64,000 bases of DNA, taken from NCBI RefSeq assembly GCF_021155765.1, contig NC_060105.1, positions 2,480,001 through 2,544,000 of the forward strand, in the 5' to 3' direction. This document shows positions 23,784-36,900 of the stretch, piece after piece (the stretch's first letter is position 1; each line of letters begins with the position of its first letter). The translations under genes were made by a program, and so were the position numbers. The stretch comes from Diprion similis. Taxonomy: Eukaryota; Arthropoda; Insecta; Hymenoptera; Diprionidae. The notes beneath the pieces are model-generated. The model was not told where the DNA came from. It saw nothing but the letters and a program-made list of their open reading frames with translations, and searched no databases.

Positions 23784-24839
23784 TACACTATAATTTTTCG
23801 AAAAATTATTTCAAAATTAAATTCCCACGATCAGTAATCCGCATCTCACTCTCTACGCCGTTTAGTCATATTCTAAGTATTATTTTTATCAGTTACGTAT
23901 TTTGTAACTAATGAAAATTTCATTCGGTATTCAATGAATATTTAAACGATTCTTCCGCGGTGGGTAATTGGGCGAAAAATATACCAGTCGGCATATCGTT
24001 AAAACGAAGACAAACTTCGATGAATTATTCTGCAATAACATCGTGTATCTTATTATTCATGCAGCCTCACATCATACTTGTGGTACTTCTCGGTCGAATT
24101 GAATCTTATTCTCGTATAAATATTTATCCTAGGGTTAAAGTTACGTGTCACATAAAAAAACTTAATCCACATTGATAAAGAGAAACCTGTAACGACAGTT
24201 TCGTTAATAAACTTTCGGTCAGATATTATAAACGATATATGTATAATATATTAAGAAAAGAATTTATCCGATTGAATTAACCGGCTGCTACTCAACTCAA
24301 ATGAATAGTAGCTGTAAAAAAATTTCATTCGTCATTTTTGACGAAGCATAAAAAGAAAATCTAGAGTCGATCCGTGGAAATTGGCCTTTGAAATTGACTT
24401 ACGAGCGCAAAGTTAATTCAGGGAAAGAGATTAGCTCGGTGTCAAGAGGGATGGTAGCCTATAAAAATCGTGAAACCTGGAGCCGAAAAAGCTCAAAAGC
24501 GTCCTGCTCTAGCTAAATGTGAGGACGAAGGTATTTTGCGATTCGTTAGGAACTTTGGATAATTATTAACTTATCTTGACTTCGGAAATGGTTGATTTTG
24601 GTGGATGGACAGCGTAAATTTAACCCATAGAAGTTGAAAACCCCGGAAACCCGCGTCGCCTGTTTACGACAACGAATGAAGTCACGATATATTGGAGAAA
24701 ATACCGCGACTAAGAAGGTCTTCTTGTCGACGTTATACATCTTCAGATTCTCAGTATCTCGTGATCCCCGCAAATTTCGCGACTTTTCACAAACGCGGGG
24801 TGCAGTTTTTTCCTGTTAAAAGCTGAAACGGAGGAAAAA

Positions 24840-24870
<31 letters not shown>

Positions 24871-27800
24871 GAAAAGGAGAGGACTAGGAGTGGGTCACTC
24901 GAAGCGACCGACAGTGAAAAAGGGAGTTTATGACAGCTATCAAACTCAAGGATACAGTTTCTTTTTGGCGTTTTCCCCACAGCCGAGATTTTCCGGGAAT
25001 GGAAAAAGCTATTCAATTGCCCTCGTCACCGGAATGTAGAGCTTCTCTGACTCTTGCCATGCAAGGTATCGTTCCTTCTTTTTTCGGACGATGACACATT
25101 TTTTTCATAAAGTCACTTTTCCCGCCACACTATAGAGTGATTCTTTTTTTTGCAAATTTTTTCTATCCAATTCTATATAATCATGGGTTTTAATATGAGA
25201 ACTCAATCTTAATTAAGAATCCAACGTCGTTCCATGACGGATGTGAAATCATTTCAAATCAATTCTTATCCACCAGTTTCACTCAAGGGTAGAATTTCCT
25301 TTATAATTTCATTCCACGCTTATTAAATCTCCTTAATCACGCGCAATAATTCTTGCTTAGCCATGTTCGAGAAGCTTGTTCGTCAATTATCTTTATAAAT
25401 GTTCAGATCACTTAAAAAGCATCGAGAAATTCCGCAGCTAATGTAAGCAAAATTCGCATACAGTCTGCTCGAAACAAGTAATTTGTTTTTGCCTGCTTTT
25501 GTACAATAATTAGAAAATTATTTCATTTCATAAATCCGTTTCAACTATAATCCGCTTAAATCAGTTTCATCCTGCAAAGAATGAATAGAATATTTGCAGA
25601 AATGAGAAAAAGAAGAAGACAAAAAAGAAAAAATTATAGTTACTATATATAAGCTTACGCTCAGTATACTTACTTCCTAACAAAATCCTTGCAACTTTAG
25701 TCCCGGTTAAATTACGAAGTTTTCTTATCCCATGCAGTTTGAATTGCAACGATTTGCGCGACTAATGCCTCGGGCTGATTACAACTCGGCATCTCCATTT
25801 GTCTGAGACCATATCTGGCATATTTTGCCGACCTAAATTCCACCCTCTTCTATCCTCCCGCGCCATTCTTCGGTCATTTTTCATCCTTATTACATAATAA
25901 TTGCAGAGTTGGTGCATCGGACCGGACAATTTCCGGGTTATGAATCACTAAGTTCGTTCCACTTCCCATTTCGATGGCCGTGAATAAATTTGAGTGCAAA
26001 TTCCCGTAAAATTCACAGCTGCCTGACAAATTAGCGCTTCGTTAAGTGATTTACACGAATTTCCGCGCCTCTCTGTCTTTTCACTGCGTTCCAAAAAAGT
26101 GCGGGATAAATTTCCGCTTATCTTTAGGGTCCTGATTTCTGCATATTCATGGATCCGGGTTTCACACCGCAATCTCGCGTGACATAAATCTCGTACGTAT
26201 CAACTTGACACCTCAGAGGCACATACGAAAAAGCTTACTGGTTAAATTTAACGATTCGACCTACCTCGAATGCCAGGTCGATAACCGTATTAGTAATTCA
26301 GTGGCTCAGGAGATGAGACATGACTGAATAAAAAAAAATAAAAAAAAAACCGACTGTTTCGTGCTAATTTAATCATTGACCCTTTGTCTGTTGGCTTGGA
26401 TGGTTTGAGAGCTTCTGAGTTATTATTATTTCACCAAACCGCCTGCGATCCCGTTTTCCCAACCCTCTCACCGACGTTAATCGGTTTCTGAAACCACACT
26501 CGTTCCATCGAAATTGTGAATTTGCTCAGCGACTCGTTGATATTGCACAAAGGAAAATAAAAAAAAAAAAAAACATTAAGAAATCTAGATGAAAAGAACT
26601 TGAACAAGTAAACACGAATAAAGAAATGGGCAATGAAATAGAAGTGTGTTAATTATAATTGCTTTCGGCTCTTACTGAGAGGCGATAGATAAACGAAGTG
26701 AGAAAATTCACACAAGAAACATTAATTTAATAAGATTAAATAATAAAATATTAATAATAATTGTTATCGGATGAATTGAAAATTTTTTCCACAAATATTC
26801 AAACGATTCGAACCAACTATGGTTCGTCTTTGACCCTTGTATCGACGCCGTTTCTTACGGGGCATTCATTCAGGGGTGTCTAGACTTTTGTGTACCGTTG
26901 GGAACGATTTTGATTGTACGTAATGTGACGTACGGGAACGATAAAGTTGGCGAGCAAGGGTTAAAAGACGATTACTTCACACGTGCCGTTCGATCTCTCA
27001 AAAGTAAACTTTGCACAGTGTGACGATAGAGTTCAATATTATATGCATTATAGATGCACTGCATGCGTTTATCTGGAAGACAAGCGTTTTAAACGTGATA
27101 TACTCTCTACTTTATGTCCTCGTCATGTGAGTAGGAAAATTGCAATTTGTTTAAACGAACGTTTTGCAACATCTAAAGAGAGCTTTTATCATATAAATAT
27201 CGGCGGGCATCGATTGACCTTTGAACTGAATTAAAAATGTGGTATAGAAAGGGTTGATTTTTGTTGAGAGAAGGGCGTGTCGAAGGAGAAATTGACTTTG
27301 TAATTGTATCTCAGTTCCAATCAGCCTGTTGATCAGAATTAAATACTCGTCTTTGTCTCGAGGCGGTAAATCGATTTTAATCGTTTGATCAAAATAGAAG
27401 TTAAGCTGCGTCAAGTGTCTCTTTCGATTCATCTGAATTCTCTCCTGTTTTTCAAACGTATCTAATGTCTGTGCATACGTAAGTATTTCCAATAAGATAC
27501 AATATAACGATTCTATATTACCTTACATCGAGACGACCAATTGACTGGGCACAATTCCTGCGTTCACACATCATCTGAAATTCGAAATTTTACTCCCTCT
27601 CGTGAATTTATCCACCCTTAGCTGGAGGCTTTTGTAATATGAGAATGAATAAGTGGGACAAGCTGGAAAAACAAATCTTGAATAAGGGACACGTCTTTCC
27701 TTCATATTAGACGTCTGCTGCAAAGGGTCAAGCCGTAATTTTGAGCCTTTAAATAATCGTTATAACGGAACGCGTGAAACCGTGGAGCTTGAGAGCGTTT

Positions 27801-29800
27801 CCGGTGAATACCAACAGCAAGAATTCAATTCCGGACAAATTGCCAAAGTTGAGAAGGCAGCGGCAGTTCCTCTTGTGGTGTGAAATCGTTTAGTACGACG
27901 CACCCTTGTCATGGACCTTTTCGTAACCTAGACCTCGACCCTTTCCCTCCTCGAAAACTCTCAGAAACTGCCGTTATCAGAGAGAATGATGAAAAAGTGT
28001 CGACTGGATATTTGACCAGTAGTTTCGAAAATGATCGGTTCTCCCCAAATTCTGTTTTACTACCCTCGTTCGATCATTTCTTTTCATCATTGCAGAAACT
28101 GCACACGTGGTAGGTGTATAACTATAACGCAGTTTTTTCCCCATTACTTTTCTTTCACACTCGATCATTTCTCCATAAAATTTGATGGATATTGATCGAT
28201 TCAAGAAACCTGACATATGGTCACTCTATTCGCTCCACGAGAAGCGATACGACGTAGGCTTATAACTAGAGTGTATATATAATGATATTCTAACAGATTG
28301 TCATCATCTAAAAACCCCAACGAAGTTTCTTATTTTTATAAAGTGCCTAATACGTACATTAGAATTTTTTTTTTCAACTTATTTTTAGAATGATACCCAC
28401 ATTTTTCTAGCACAAAAATCGGAAAAAATGACGCGTGTTCAATGATTATGTGTAGCAGACGAAATTTTTTATTTCATAACACCACCTGCGCTATGTTATG
28501 TATAATAATATGACCGTGAACACATCTGCCGCAATGTATGATAAAAATATAACCAACTATTTACACAGATGCACCTCGAGTTAGAAATTCGTGAGAATAT
28601 CACCGGCGCTTCCGACGCAGATTCTAGCATGCGATAACAGGTTTATTCGGATTCTCAGCCTCTGAACAAAGTGAGTATGATTCGCATAGCGGTTCGTTTC
28701 AAAGGATGCAGATATTTGCATTCATGCCAGTATCCTCCGCGTCTGAAATGATCTGCGTAATTTATTTGCGAATTCAAACTCGCCATGCAAGGCAAATACC
28801 GTCTGGAAACATCCAGACGCTCGTTTTCGTGCTTTTATTCTCTCAGAATTGAATACAGAGAGCTTGCGAAAGCTGTCGATTACAGTACTGAAAATTTATT
28901 AAAAGTTTTACGCATATTTAAATACTGTAATACATATTTGGCAACTTTTTCAACTTAGCTTAAATTGCTTGAGTTCAATATATGGGCAAGATTTGCGCAC
29001 CCTGCGGGATTCCCGTCTCTTTTTCCCCGAACCGGAACAATATAAATCGTATGTGATAGCCTTTGGAATCTCGTCCATTTTAATTTGTTGTTCTTTTTTC
29101 ACCGCAGGAAGATACATCGCTATTCCAAATGTGCGGGAATTCAAGGGTAAAAGATTCTGAGAATTTTTAAAGCCTCTGGGGAAGAATTTCTTCAAAGGTT
29201 TTTCGACAGATACATTTTTTCGTCCATCGATTATTTGAGCTATAAACTACGCTTGTCTAATAAGTGACTATTACTAAGTTTGACGTTAAATTTCTGCAAA
29301 ATCCAGTTCAGTTCCAGAATATACGTTTTATCGAATGGTTTAATCGAACTTTTTTCAACTCATTATCCGCTCCGTTTAAACAGCCAATTTTCGTCTCGTT
29401 ATAAACATCCCAAATCAGTTTTTTAATGGGATACGATTCATCCATCCGGACGGAAAGAAAACGGGTAAAAAACAGAAATTTATTTCGAATTTCGATTACC
29501 TGTAATTGTATTCCAAGAAGTAATAGACTCTAGTTTATAATTAAGAGGACTTCGAGAAAGTTCGATCAGGTTTTAGAAAAATTTCTACCATCAATTTTTT
29601 CTCCCATCAACCTGCAAGTATAATATATTTGTTTCCTTAGTTTTTCTGCATGAATCTCAAGATGCCGACGATTAGAAAAGAAAAATCAGTAATTACGGGA
29701 TGAGAAATGAGAAAATTTCGAAGGGGATGAAATCGTAGTTCGCTTGAATCTGGCAATAGCAACAGAATTCCGCATCGCCTTTAGATCACTGTGCAAAACC
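23784..29800. other. Intergenic between ceramidase and receptor 1
   Basis: About 6 kb of AT-rich sequence. A GAA microsatellite sits at 24839-24871. The longest open frames (for example 27151-27492 minus) show no family resemblance. No RNA gene recognised. Confidence 0.55.
24839..24871. repeat. (GAA)n microsatellite
   Basis: Ten or more consecutive AAG/GAA units within an A/G-rich stretch. Confidence 0.9.
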
Positions 29801-29804
29801 TGCG

Positions 29805-29809
29805 TCAGT
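29805..29809 (+). promoter_or_regulatory. Possible initiator of receptor 1
   Basis: TCAGT at the left edge of a GC-rich block (about 29820-29975), roughly 300 bases above the start codon. An AGTCG resembling a DPE lies one base off the standard spacing. No TATA box is seen. Tentative. Confidence 0.25.
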
Positions 29810-30072
29810 ATCGGTGATTCGCGTGGCCGCGCATAGTCGGGGATTCCCTTCCCACTACGAGAACTTGGAAGCCTCCGCCGCGACGCTTTTCCCGCCGTCG
29901 CAGTTGTCCCATTGAAGCGGAGAGTCGCGGAGTGGAATCCAGAACCGGCGGCAACTCGGTAGCCGGTTTAAATCGCGACGGCGAAAAAAGTGACGAAGAA
30001 ACGAGATTTCGCGATAAGTGAAATTCGAGTGTATTAAAAAAATTTTCACCGATACATAATCAGAAGTAAACC

Positions 30073-30102
30073 ATGCAGGTGAAAAGTGCCGCCCATCAGT
30101 GA
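30073..30102 (+). other. Upstream ORF of receptor 1
   Basis: ATG CAG GTG AAA AGT GCC GCC CAT CAG TGA: nine codons in the context ACCATGC, stopping six bases before the receptor ATG at 30109. Such a placement would usually lower translation of the main frame. Whether it is in the mRNA depends on the unmapped transcription start. Confidence 0.5.
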
Positions 30103-30108
30103 TTCGAG

Positions 30109-30973
30109 ATGGCCTGGAACAAGTCTGGGAACAACTTGACGGGGCTTTTTTCGTCCCTGGACAACCAGTTTGACTCGTCGAACGATTCCGGGTGGTCCAA
30201 GGATGGAGATGCCGCCTACCAGATGCTGGGTCCACGTCGAGACGCGCTTTACGTTGTGGTTCCCATCACGGTGATGTACGCGTCGATATTCCTCACGGGG
30301 ATAATCGGTAACGTGAGCACGTGCATCGTCATCGCCAGAAACAAGTCCATGCACACGGCTACCAACTACTACCTCTTCAGCTTGGCGGTTTCAGACTTGC
30401 TGCTCCTGGTCTCCGGACTTCCGCCGGAGATCTATCTCGTCTGGTCAAAGTATCCGTACGTATTCGGCGAGGGTTTCTGCGTCTTAAGGGGACTCGCAGC
30501 CGAGACGTCGACGAACGCCACCGTCTTGACGATAACGGCGTTCACCGTCGAACGATACGTGGCCATCTGCCACCCCTTTCTCTCGCACACCATGTCCAAG
30601 CTCTCCAGAGCCATAAGGTTTATCCTGGTGATCTGGCTGGTCGCCCTTTCTTTCGCCGTGCCGCAGGCCCTCCAGTTCGGCATCGTCGTCCACCCCGACA
30701 ACGCTTCGGACATCGTTATGTGCACCTACAAGACGGTGATCCTTGAGCATTCCTTCGAGCTTTCGACCTTCCTCTTTTTCCTCGTGCCCATGACTCTTAT
30801 TACTGTTCTTTATGCTCTCATCGGACTCAAGCTCAGGAAGTCGAATATGATGAAAAGGGTCTCAGGCAGCGGTTCTAACGGCCGAAAGGGCGCCGTCGTC
30901 ACGTTGAGGAAGGACAGCAGGAACTGTCGACACAGCACCGGAAGGTCGTCGCATCGTGTTCTTAAAATGCTCG
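30109..30973 (+). CDS. Receptor 1 exon 1 (N-terminus to before TM6)
   Basis: Starts ATGGCC, ends in phase 1 after AAAATGCTCG at a GTGAGG donor. Covers TM1-TM5 and intracellular loop 3. Confidence 0.93.
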
Positions 30974-33900
30974 GTGAGGATTTGGTTAAACGTTTTCTTT
31001 TTCGATTACTTGTAACCGACTTCTGCACTTCACGAGATATCAAAGTGCGAGGAGCTTTTTTTGATGCTGCGTCATATTTCTGTACAAGTTTCTTTTTTTC
31101 TTGCAAACAATTCTTTAGCTTCGATTTTAAGTCCTATAGTTATTCTACGATTTGTACACGTTTTTGGGTTTCGGATCTTGTTTAAAATATTTTCACAAAT
31201 GTTGGAGATATTGCAGAGCAAAAACTCGTTGGAATACTTTTTTTCACGAGGTATGGCAGTTGTGGGGTAGAATAACTGAGGATAACGTTATAAAGTAAAT
31301 GTGTATTTTTAGTTCACAATTTATTCTCAGTTTACGATTTTAAGTGGTAAAATTAAATATAGCCGCATGAAGAATTATAAATGACTTACGAGTGCGATAG
31401 ACGTACAGAAACGAATAACCTACAAGTGCAAATTTTTTACCTGGTTTGTAAGCAGAACCGGCGAGAACCGAGAGAATTTAACGTCCTTAAAAAGGAGAAA
31501 AAAACTTACTAATCTAAAAGGGCGAAGTGTGTGAACGAGGTTTCACTGTGAAGTAATGAAAAAATTTTCGCCTCGCTAATTTTCTACCATCGCGAAAATG
31601 CCGGTTGGAGAATGACTTTACCAATCGTGATCTGATAAAATTTTCTATTGTCAAAATCGCCCGGAATTCGTATCATCGATTTTTAGCTGCGGAATTTTTG
31701 CAGCCCGGGAAGACAAGTATTTAGGAATTCTCTTCTCGTGGGTTGTATGCGAGTTTGCAATTTTTTATTACGCGCATACCTGTGACCGAAACGTTTGACG
31801 AATTTTCCCGACAGAATTGGAATTCAATCCTTGATTTATTTTTATCCTTTTAGGAAGAGAGCCGGAGTAATTTTTTTTTCGTATGATTAGAGTCGGATAA
31901 ATTCTGATGCGAAATTACCTGAGGATAAATCACGGCAATTTTAACAATATTTGGATTCGTTTTTCCACCTCGCTAACTCAGCTTTTCTTGCATGGGATAT
32001 CGTACGACGTTGAGAAGTACATTTATATTAATAATTGTGGCGTAACAACAGAATATCGTTCTGAGAATCCTTGATTTTGATGTCAGGTATTCCAACATTC
32101 ATTTTTATTAAATCGTCGTTAACGTTATTGGAAAATATTTTCCCTCCAGTGCGTATAAATATCGGGTCATCAAAGATTCCCGAGAATTCGGTAAAAATTC
32201 GAGATCTAGTCGATGTGTCAGGATCAAAGAAAGAACATACAAATCTCGGCTTATTATGTCTTACGTAAGATGCACGAAAGCTCGCTACATAATACATCAT
32301 GAAACTAGAAACAGATGGCGGGGTAATCCATGGGATAACGTATGAAGAATAGTCAGGAATATAAATATATATATATAGCTGGTAAAAAGACAGACAGATA
32401 AACCGAATGGACGAGCTTCAAAAAATCCGTGAATGTCGAAAAGTCTCGCAATTAGAAACGCTTTTGGTAATAATATTTCCCTGAAGCAAGAGTATCCTGA
32501 AGTGAATGAATGAACAATCAACGAGAAGTAAAATGTAATAAAAAAAAAAGAGATGAACTTTGTTTTTATCTAATTCCTTTTTGCTGTCAATTTGGGTTTC
32601 TTATCAATCAGGCTTATATAGCGTCGATTAATTTGGCATTAATTTTCTTGCCGGATATAAGATGCAGCAAATAGTAATGCAAAGTTTGTTTTCCTGGACA
32701 GCGTAAAGCTCGATGATGCAGGTATACTTTATTTGCAAGTCGAATTTTCAACCGACTCTCGCATATTGAACGTACATTATATAGATACATGTGTGTCGTG
32801 CATATGTATATACCTGTAAGCCACTAGACTCCAAAGGTGTTTTTCGGTCTATGCTAATACTCGCGGGTAATTTATTTAGATCACGAAACGATGATGTATC
32901 GTTTCAAAGTGAATGCTCAGCTGTGTTTGCCCACCGTCTTATTATATCGGCGCATTAATCTTGGACGGTTCGTTCTGTAAAGTCGCTTGATCGTCCGCCC
33001 GTGTAACACAGGATATGATTTTCAAGTAAAAAGAAGAAAAAGAGAGAAAAAAAAATATCACCATGAAACACGCAAACTAGCAAGAATTATTACGAAATAC
33101 TTCTCGTCTTCTTTACCGTCAGAACTGACTTGATCAATTACTTCTCCATGCAAATTCTTTTCAGTTTTCTTTCTTCAATCATGATAATTCACTCTGTCAC
33201 TAATTTTTCCGCAAAGCAGGAAGAATATTTTTTTTCTTTTCCAAACATCTTTTTATCATTCATATAACGTGTGATAAAGTATTTTTCCGATAAATTATTT
33301 CTTCTTTTTTTACCAAACAACTAGTTGAGAAAAATTTATCACCGTTTTGCATTAGACGCGTGACTGTTTCTTTTTATTTATTTTAAACAATCGATGAATT
33401 TGAGATGAATCGAAGTGAATTTGGGAAAAGAAGAGGGCGAAAACTGGGGTAAAAATCATCGAATTACGTCACAAATACATGTAAACTGATAATGTAATAT
33501 TACGTGGCGATGTAAATGAAAAAGGGGAAGAAGAGAAAACGAAAAAATCGATGACGTGAATATCAACTACGCAGCAGCGGCGCGGATCGGTGCATGAAAT
33601 TGATGTAAACGAGCGTGTAAAACACGAATAAAAAGGAGACAACAAATTGATTTCGATATTCGCAGCTGTTCGTTAAAAATTTTTGTCAATACTCTGTTCC
33701 ACGATTAGATCATCATATGTTGAAGAAATTTTATAAATTTTATTGTAACAAAGTGTAATACATCGAAGTCTCGATTGTTCAGCAAAACTCATATAGGTTT
33801 TCGATCTTTTCTCTTTTTGATTTTTTCGATCTATGCTGAGACGGGATTTCCATTCTCATGCAGTAATTATTACTCGATTAATTTATTTTTACTCTTTTTC

Positions 33901-36900
33901 TTCTTCTCTTTCTCCCTGCAACGCGAGGCTCTCAGAGTGTCTGAGCGACCGGTTTGTGCCTTTATTTCTCACTTATTGACGTTTTTTTTTAGTATTGCAA
34001 GGTTGTATGTACGGAAAACGCGCCTTGTAAATGAGAGATTAGTGATATAGGTTCGCAATCAATTCACGCAGACAGACTTAGCACGCTCGTATGTGTGTGA
34101 ATAATGTATATTTTATCTACATTTATGAGGCTCGACCTGCATCTGGTCATTTCATGTACGTATAACAATATCCAGCGATTTTTATCTCTCCGTATCAACT
34201 CCGTCCGTTAAGTAACGACCGCGATCAGGTAAAAATAACGGAGTTATTATGCAAGCAAAAAAAAAAAAAAGAAAAAAAAAACGATAAGCAGGAAAAAAAA
34301 ATTGTCAATCATCATAATTTCATCATGGCCAAATCGCATATTAATTAGGTGTCCAACGTTCCTCAATTTTCTCGCTAGAAGAGGTTTTCGATAAACGTTT
34401 ATTCAAAGAATGGATTAAATTTCAATAATTTAAGCGTGGCAGATAAATTTTATACATAAGAACATACTGAGTAATATATAGGCGGAATTTTCACATCTGT
34501 CAAGAATATAAAAAATATATTATTATATATATATATATATTTGATATATCGTTGTACAAAGAGAAGAGAGAAATACTTTAACCGTCCAAATATTCTTATT
34601 CTTTCTTTTCTTCTTCGTCTCTTTTATTCACGTTAAATCAAATTTATCTGTCACGTTTAAATTAATGGATTTCGATATACGCGTTGAAAAAAATCGTTTT
34701 TCGGAAACGTCTTCTGGTGAGTTTTATACATGAGAAAAAAAATAAAAAATATTGTAAACGTGTCGCATTGATTTACATCACAGTGTTCAGTAAAATCTCC
34801 ATTCTTATTGTCGATTGAAAGAAAAAAATCGTTTCAACGATGCAATGTAAGCGAATATAAAGTATATTTATTTTATTTTTGGTACGATGCAAATAATTGT
34901 ATAAAATAATTGACCGAATATAATAATTATAATAATAATCTTGACACTTGTTAATTTAAGACAGACCGGATTGGGCTGTATTTAAATATTCTCGAAGGAG
35001 AACCGGCAAAAAAAAAACTTAGAAACGGAAAAAAAAACGGTTAAAGATGCCTGAAAGGCGTTTATCCGAGGCATCTTTGTTGTCTGGGGTCAGGATCGCT
35101 TGTCAAAAATTCGGAACATTTTACAAATTCGCAACGTTTTACAACACCGTTAACGCTGTAAAAGGCGGCAAGTTTTACGCAAACTTGTCGTTCAGCTTTG
35201 CACCGTTAATTGTCGGTTATCACTTATTCGTGTAAAAAGGATAATTATTACGGACGTAAAACGGCTTAAAGCTCGTTACATAATGACGATCATATTTCAC
35301 CCTCGTTATTTCCTCGAGTCGATAATATTTTGCCAAACTTTATCGCGGCAGCTGCTAATGATAAATACGTAGTTTCATCTCTTAAATTGGAATTTTCTAT
35401 CTCTGGAATGTCGACACGTCGATAAATCTTTTCGCAATTTTAGGTCTTCGCGAAATTTGCCAAAGCGTAACGTAATGTAATACCCGCGGGAAGATCCTCT
35501 GCCAAGTTGGCAGTTCTCGAAATCTACCGAATTACACACGCTAATTTACATTGTCTTGTAATTTCCAACCCGAAGTTTATGGCGAGCCAATTTTTCTCGC
35601 TTTCGTACCAAATTGCATTAGAAACAATTTCTGAACAATTTGGATCCGAGTTACTTATTCCCGCTCTGAGTACTCACCTGGAAACGGAGTTTTTACATTT
35701 CTCTTAATTTATTCGCGCTCGCAAAACCAAATCTCGTTCCTTCAATGTGCGTGTTTTTATTTTTTTTATTTCAGAATATCGTTTGTTCGGGATCTCTGAT
35801 GATTTTGTAATTATAGTCATTTGTTGTTTTGAAATTTTCGATAATAGAGAAATTCTGCTTTCGTAGAAAAATGTATTTTCTTAATTCTAATCGGAGCCGA
35901 AAATTTTCGTCAGAAAGAATACTTTGAATTCGCCAAGTCCCGTGAGGGGCAAATGAAATAATGAAAAGAAGTAAGGAAAAATCTTTATAATATAAAGAAA
36001 GTTGGAAAAATGGTGCCTCATTCGATAGTCGGAGCTGGTTTGAAGTTCCGAATTTGCAATTATTTAGTGGCAAAATTTGAAGTAAAGAAATCAAACCTTT
36101 ACGAAGCAACAAAGTCTCGAGATGTCGGAAGCCCGACGGCTCAAAGTTCCAAAATGCAAGATTCCGAAAATTCAAGTTACGATAGAGCAAAATTGCAAAA
36201 AATAAAATTTGGATAGAGAAAAATTCGGAAAATTAAAATATACGCACACAGCGTAGTTAGTTTACTCAACGAGTGAGTGTAAAAAATGAGAATAAAAATA
36301 TCGACGATCCAAAACAAAAAAGAACAAAGTGGTAAAATGTTCCGAAGCTCGTCGCTTGGCGACTTTTCAAATTTGTAATTTCAACCCCACGCCCGACAGT
36401 CCTGAGAGCCTGGGGATAAATCATTACTCGCCCGGGCGAATCTTGACATGTTCATCTTGTTCACGTCGAGAGTAATCGAAATCCGAGACGTGTTTTAGTC
36501 TTCCGTGCCTCCGGCAATCGAGCCTGATTCTCTAACATCTGTTACCTACATAGACTACATTGAATCAACGATACCTTCCGTCATTGAGTTTCGGGTCTAC
36601 AACTTCCCCGAAAGTCCTCAATTCCAAATCCATGTTTTGTCTAAAGTTCAACCCTCGTTTGATTGCCGAGTATTCATCTAATTGCCAAGGTATCTTGGTG
36701 CCGCGTAATTGGATCCTGCCAGCGGAGCGAAGCGCCGAATTACCTGCAGGATATCCGTAATCATCACCCTCGAAAAGTCGAACGTCAGTCAATTACTATT
36801 TTTGTTATATCTGAACCCCCCCCCTCCAAGTGCGGCAGTTGAATTATTCATGAGCACAACGAGACACTTGGCGAACTTTACAAAGCTCAAGTACATTGCC

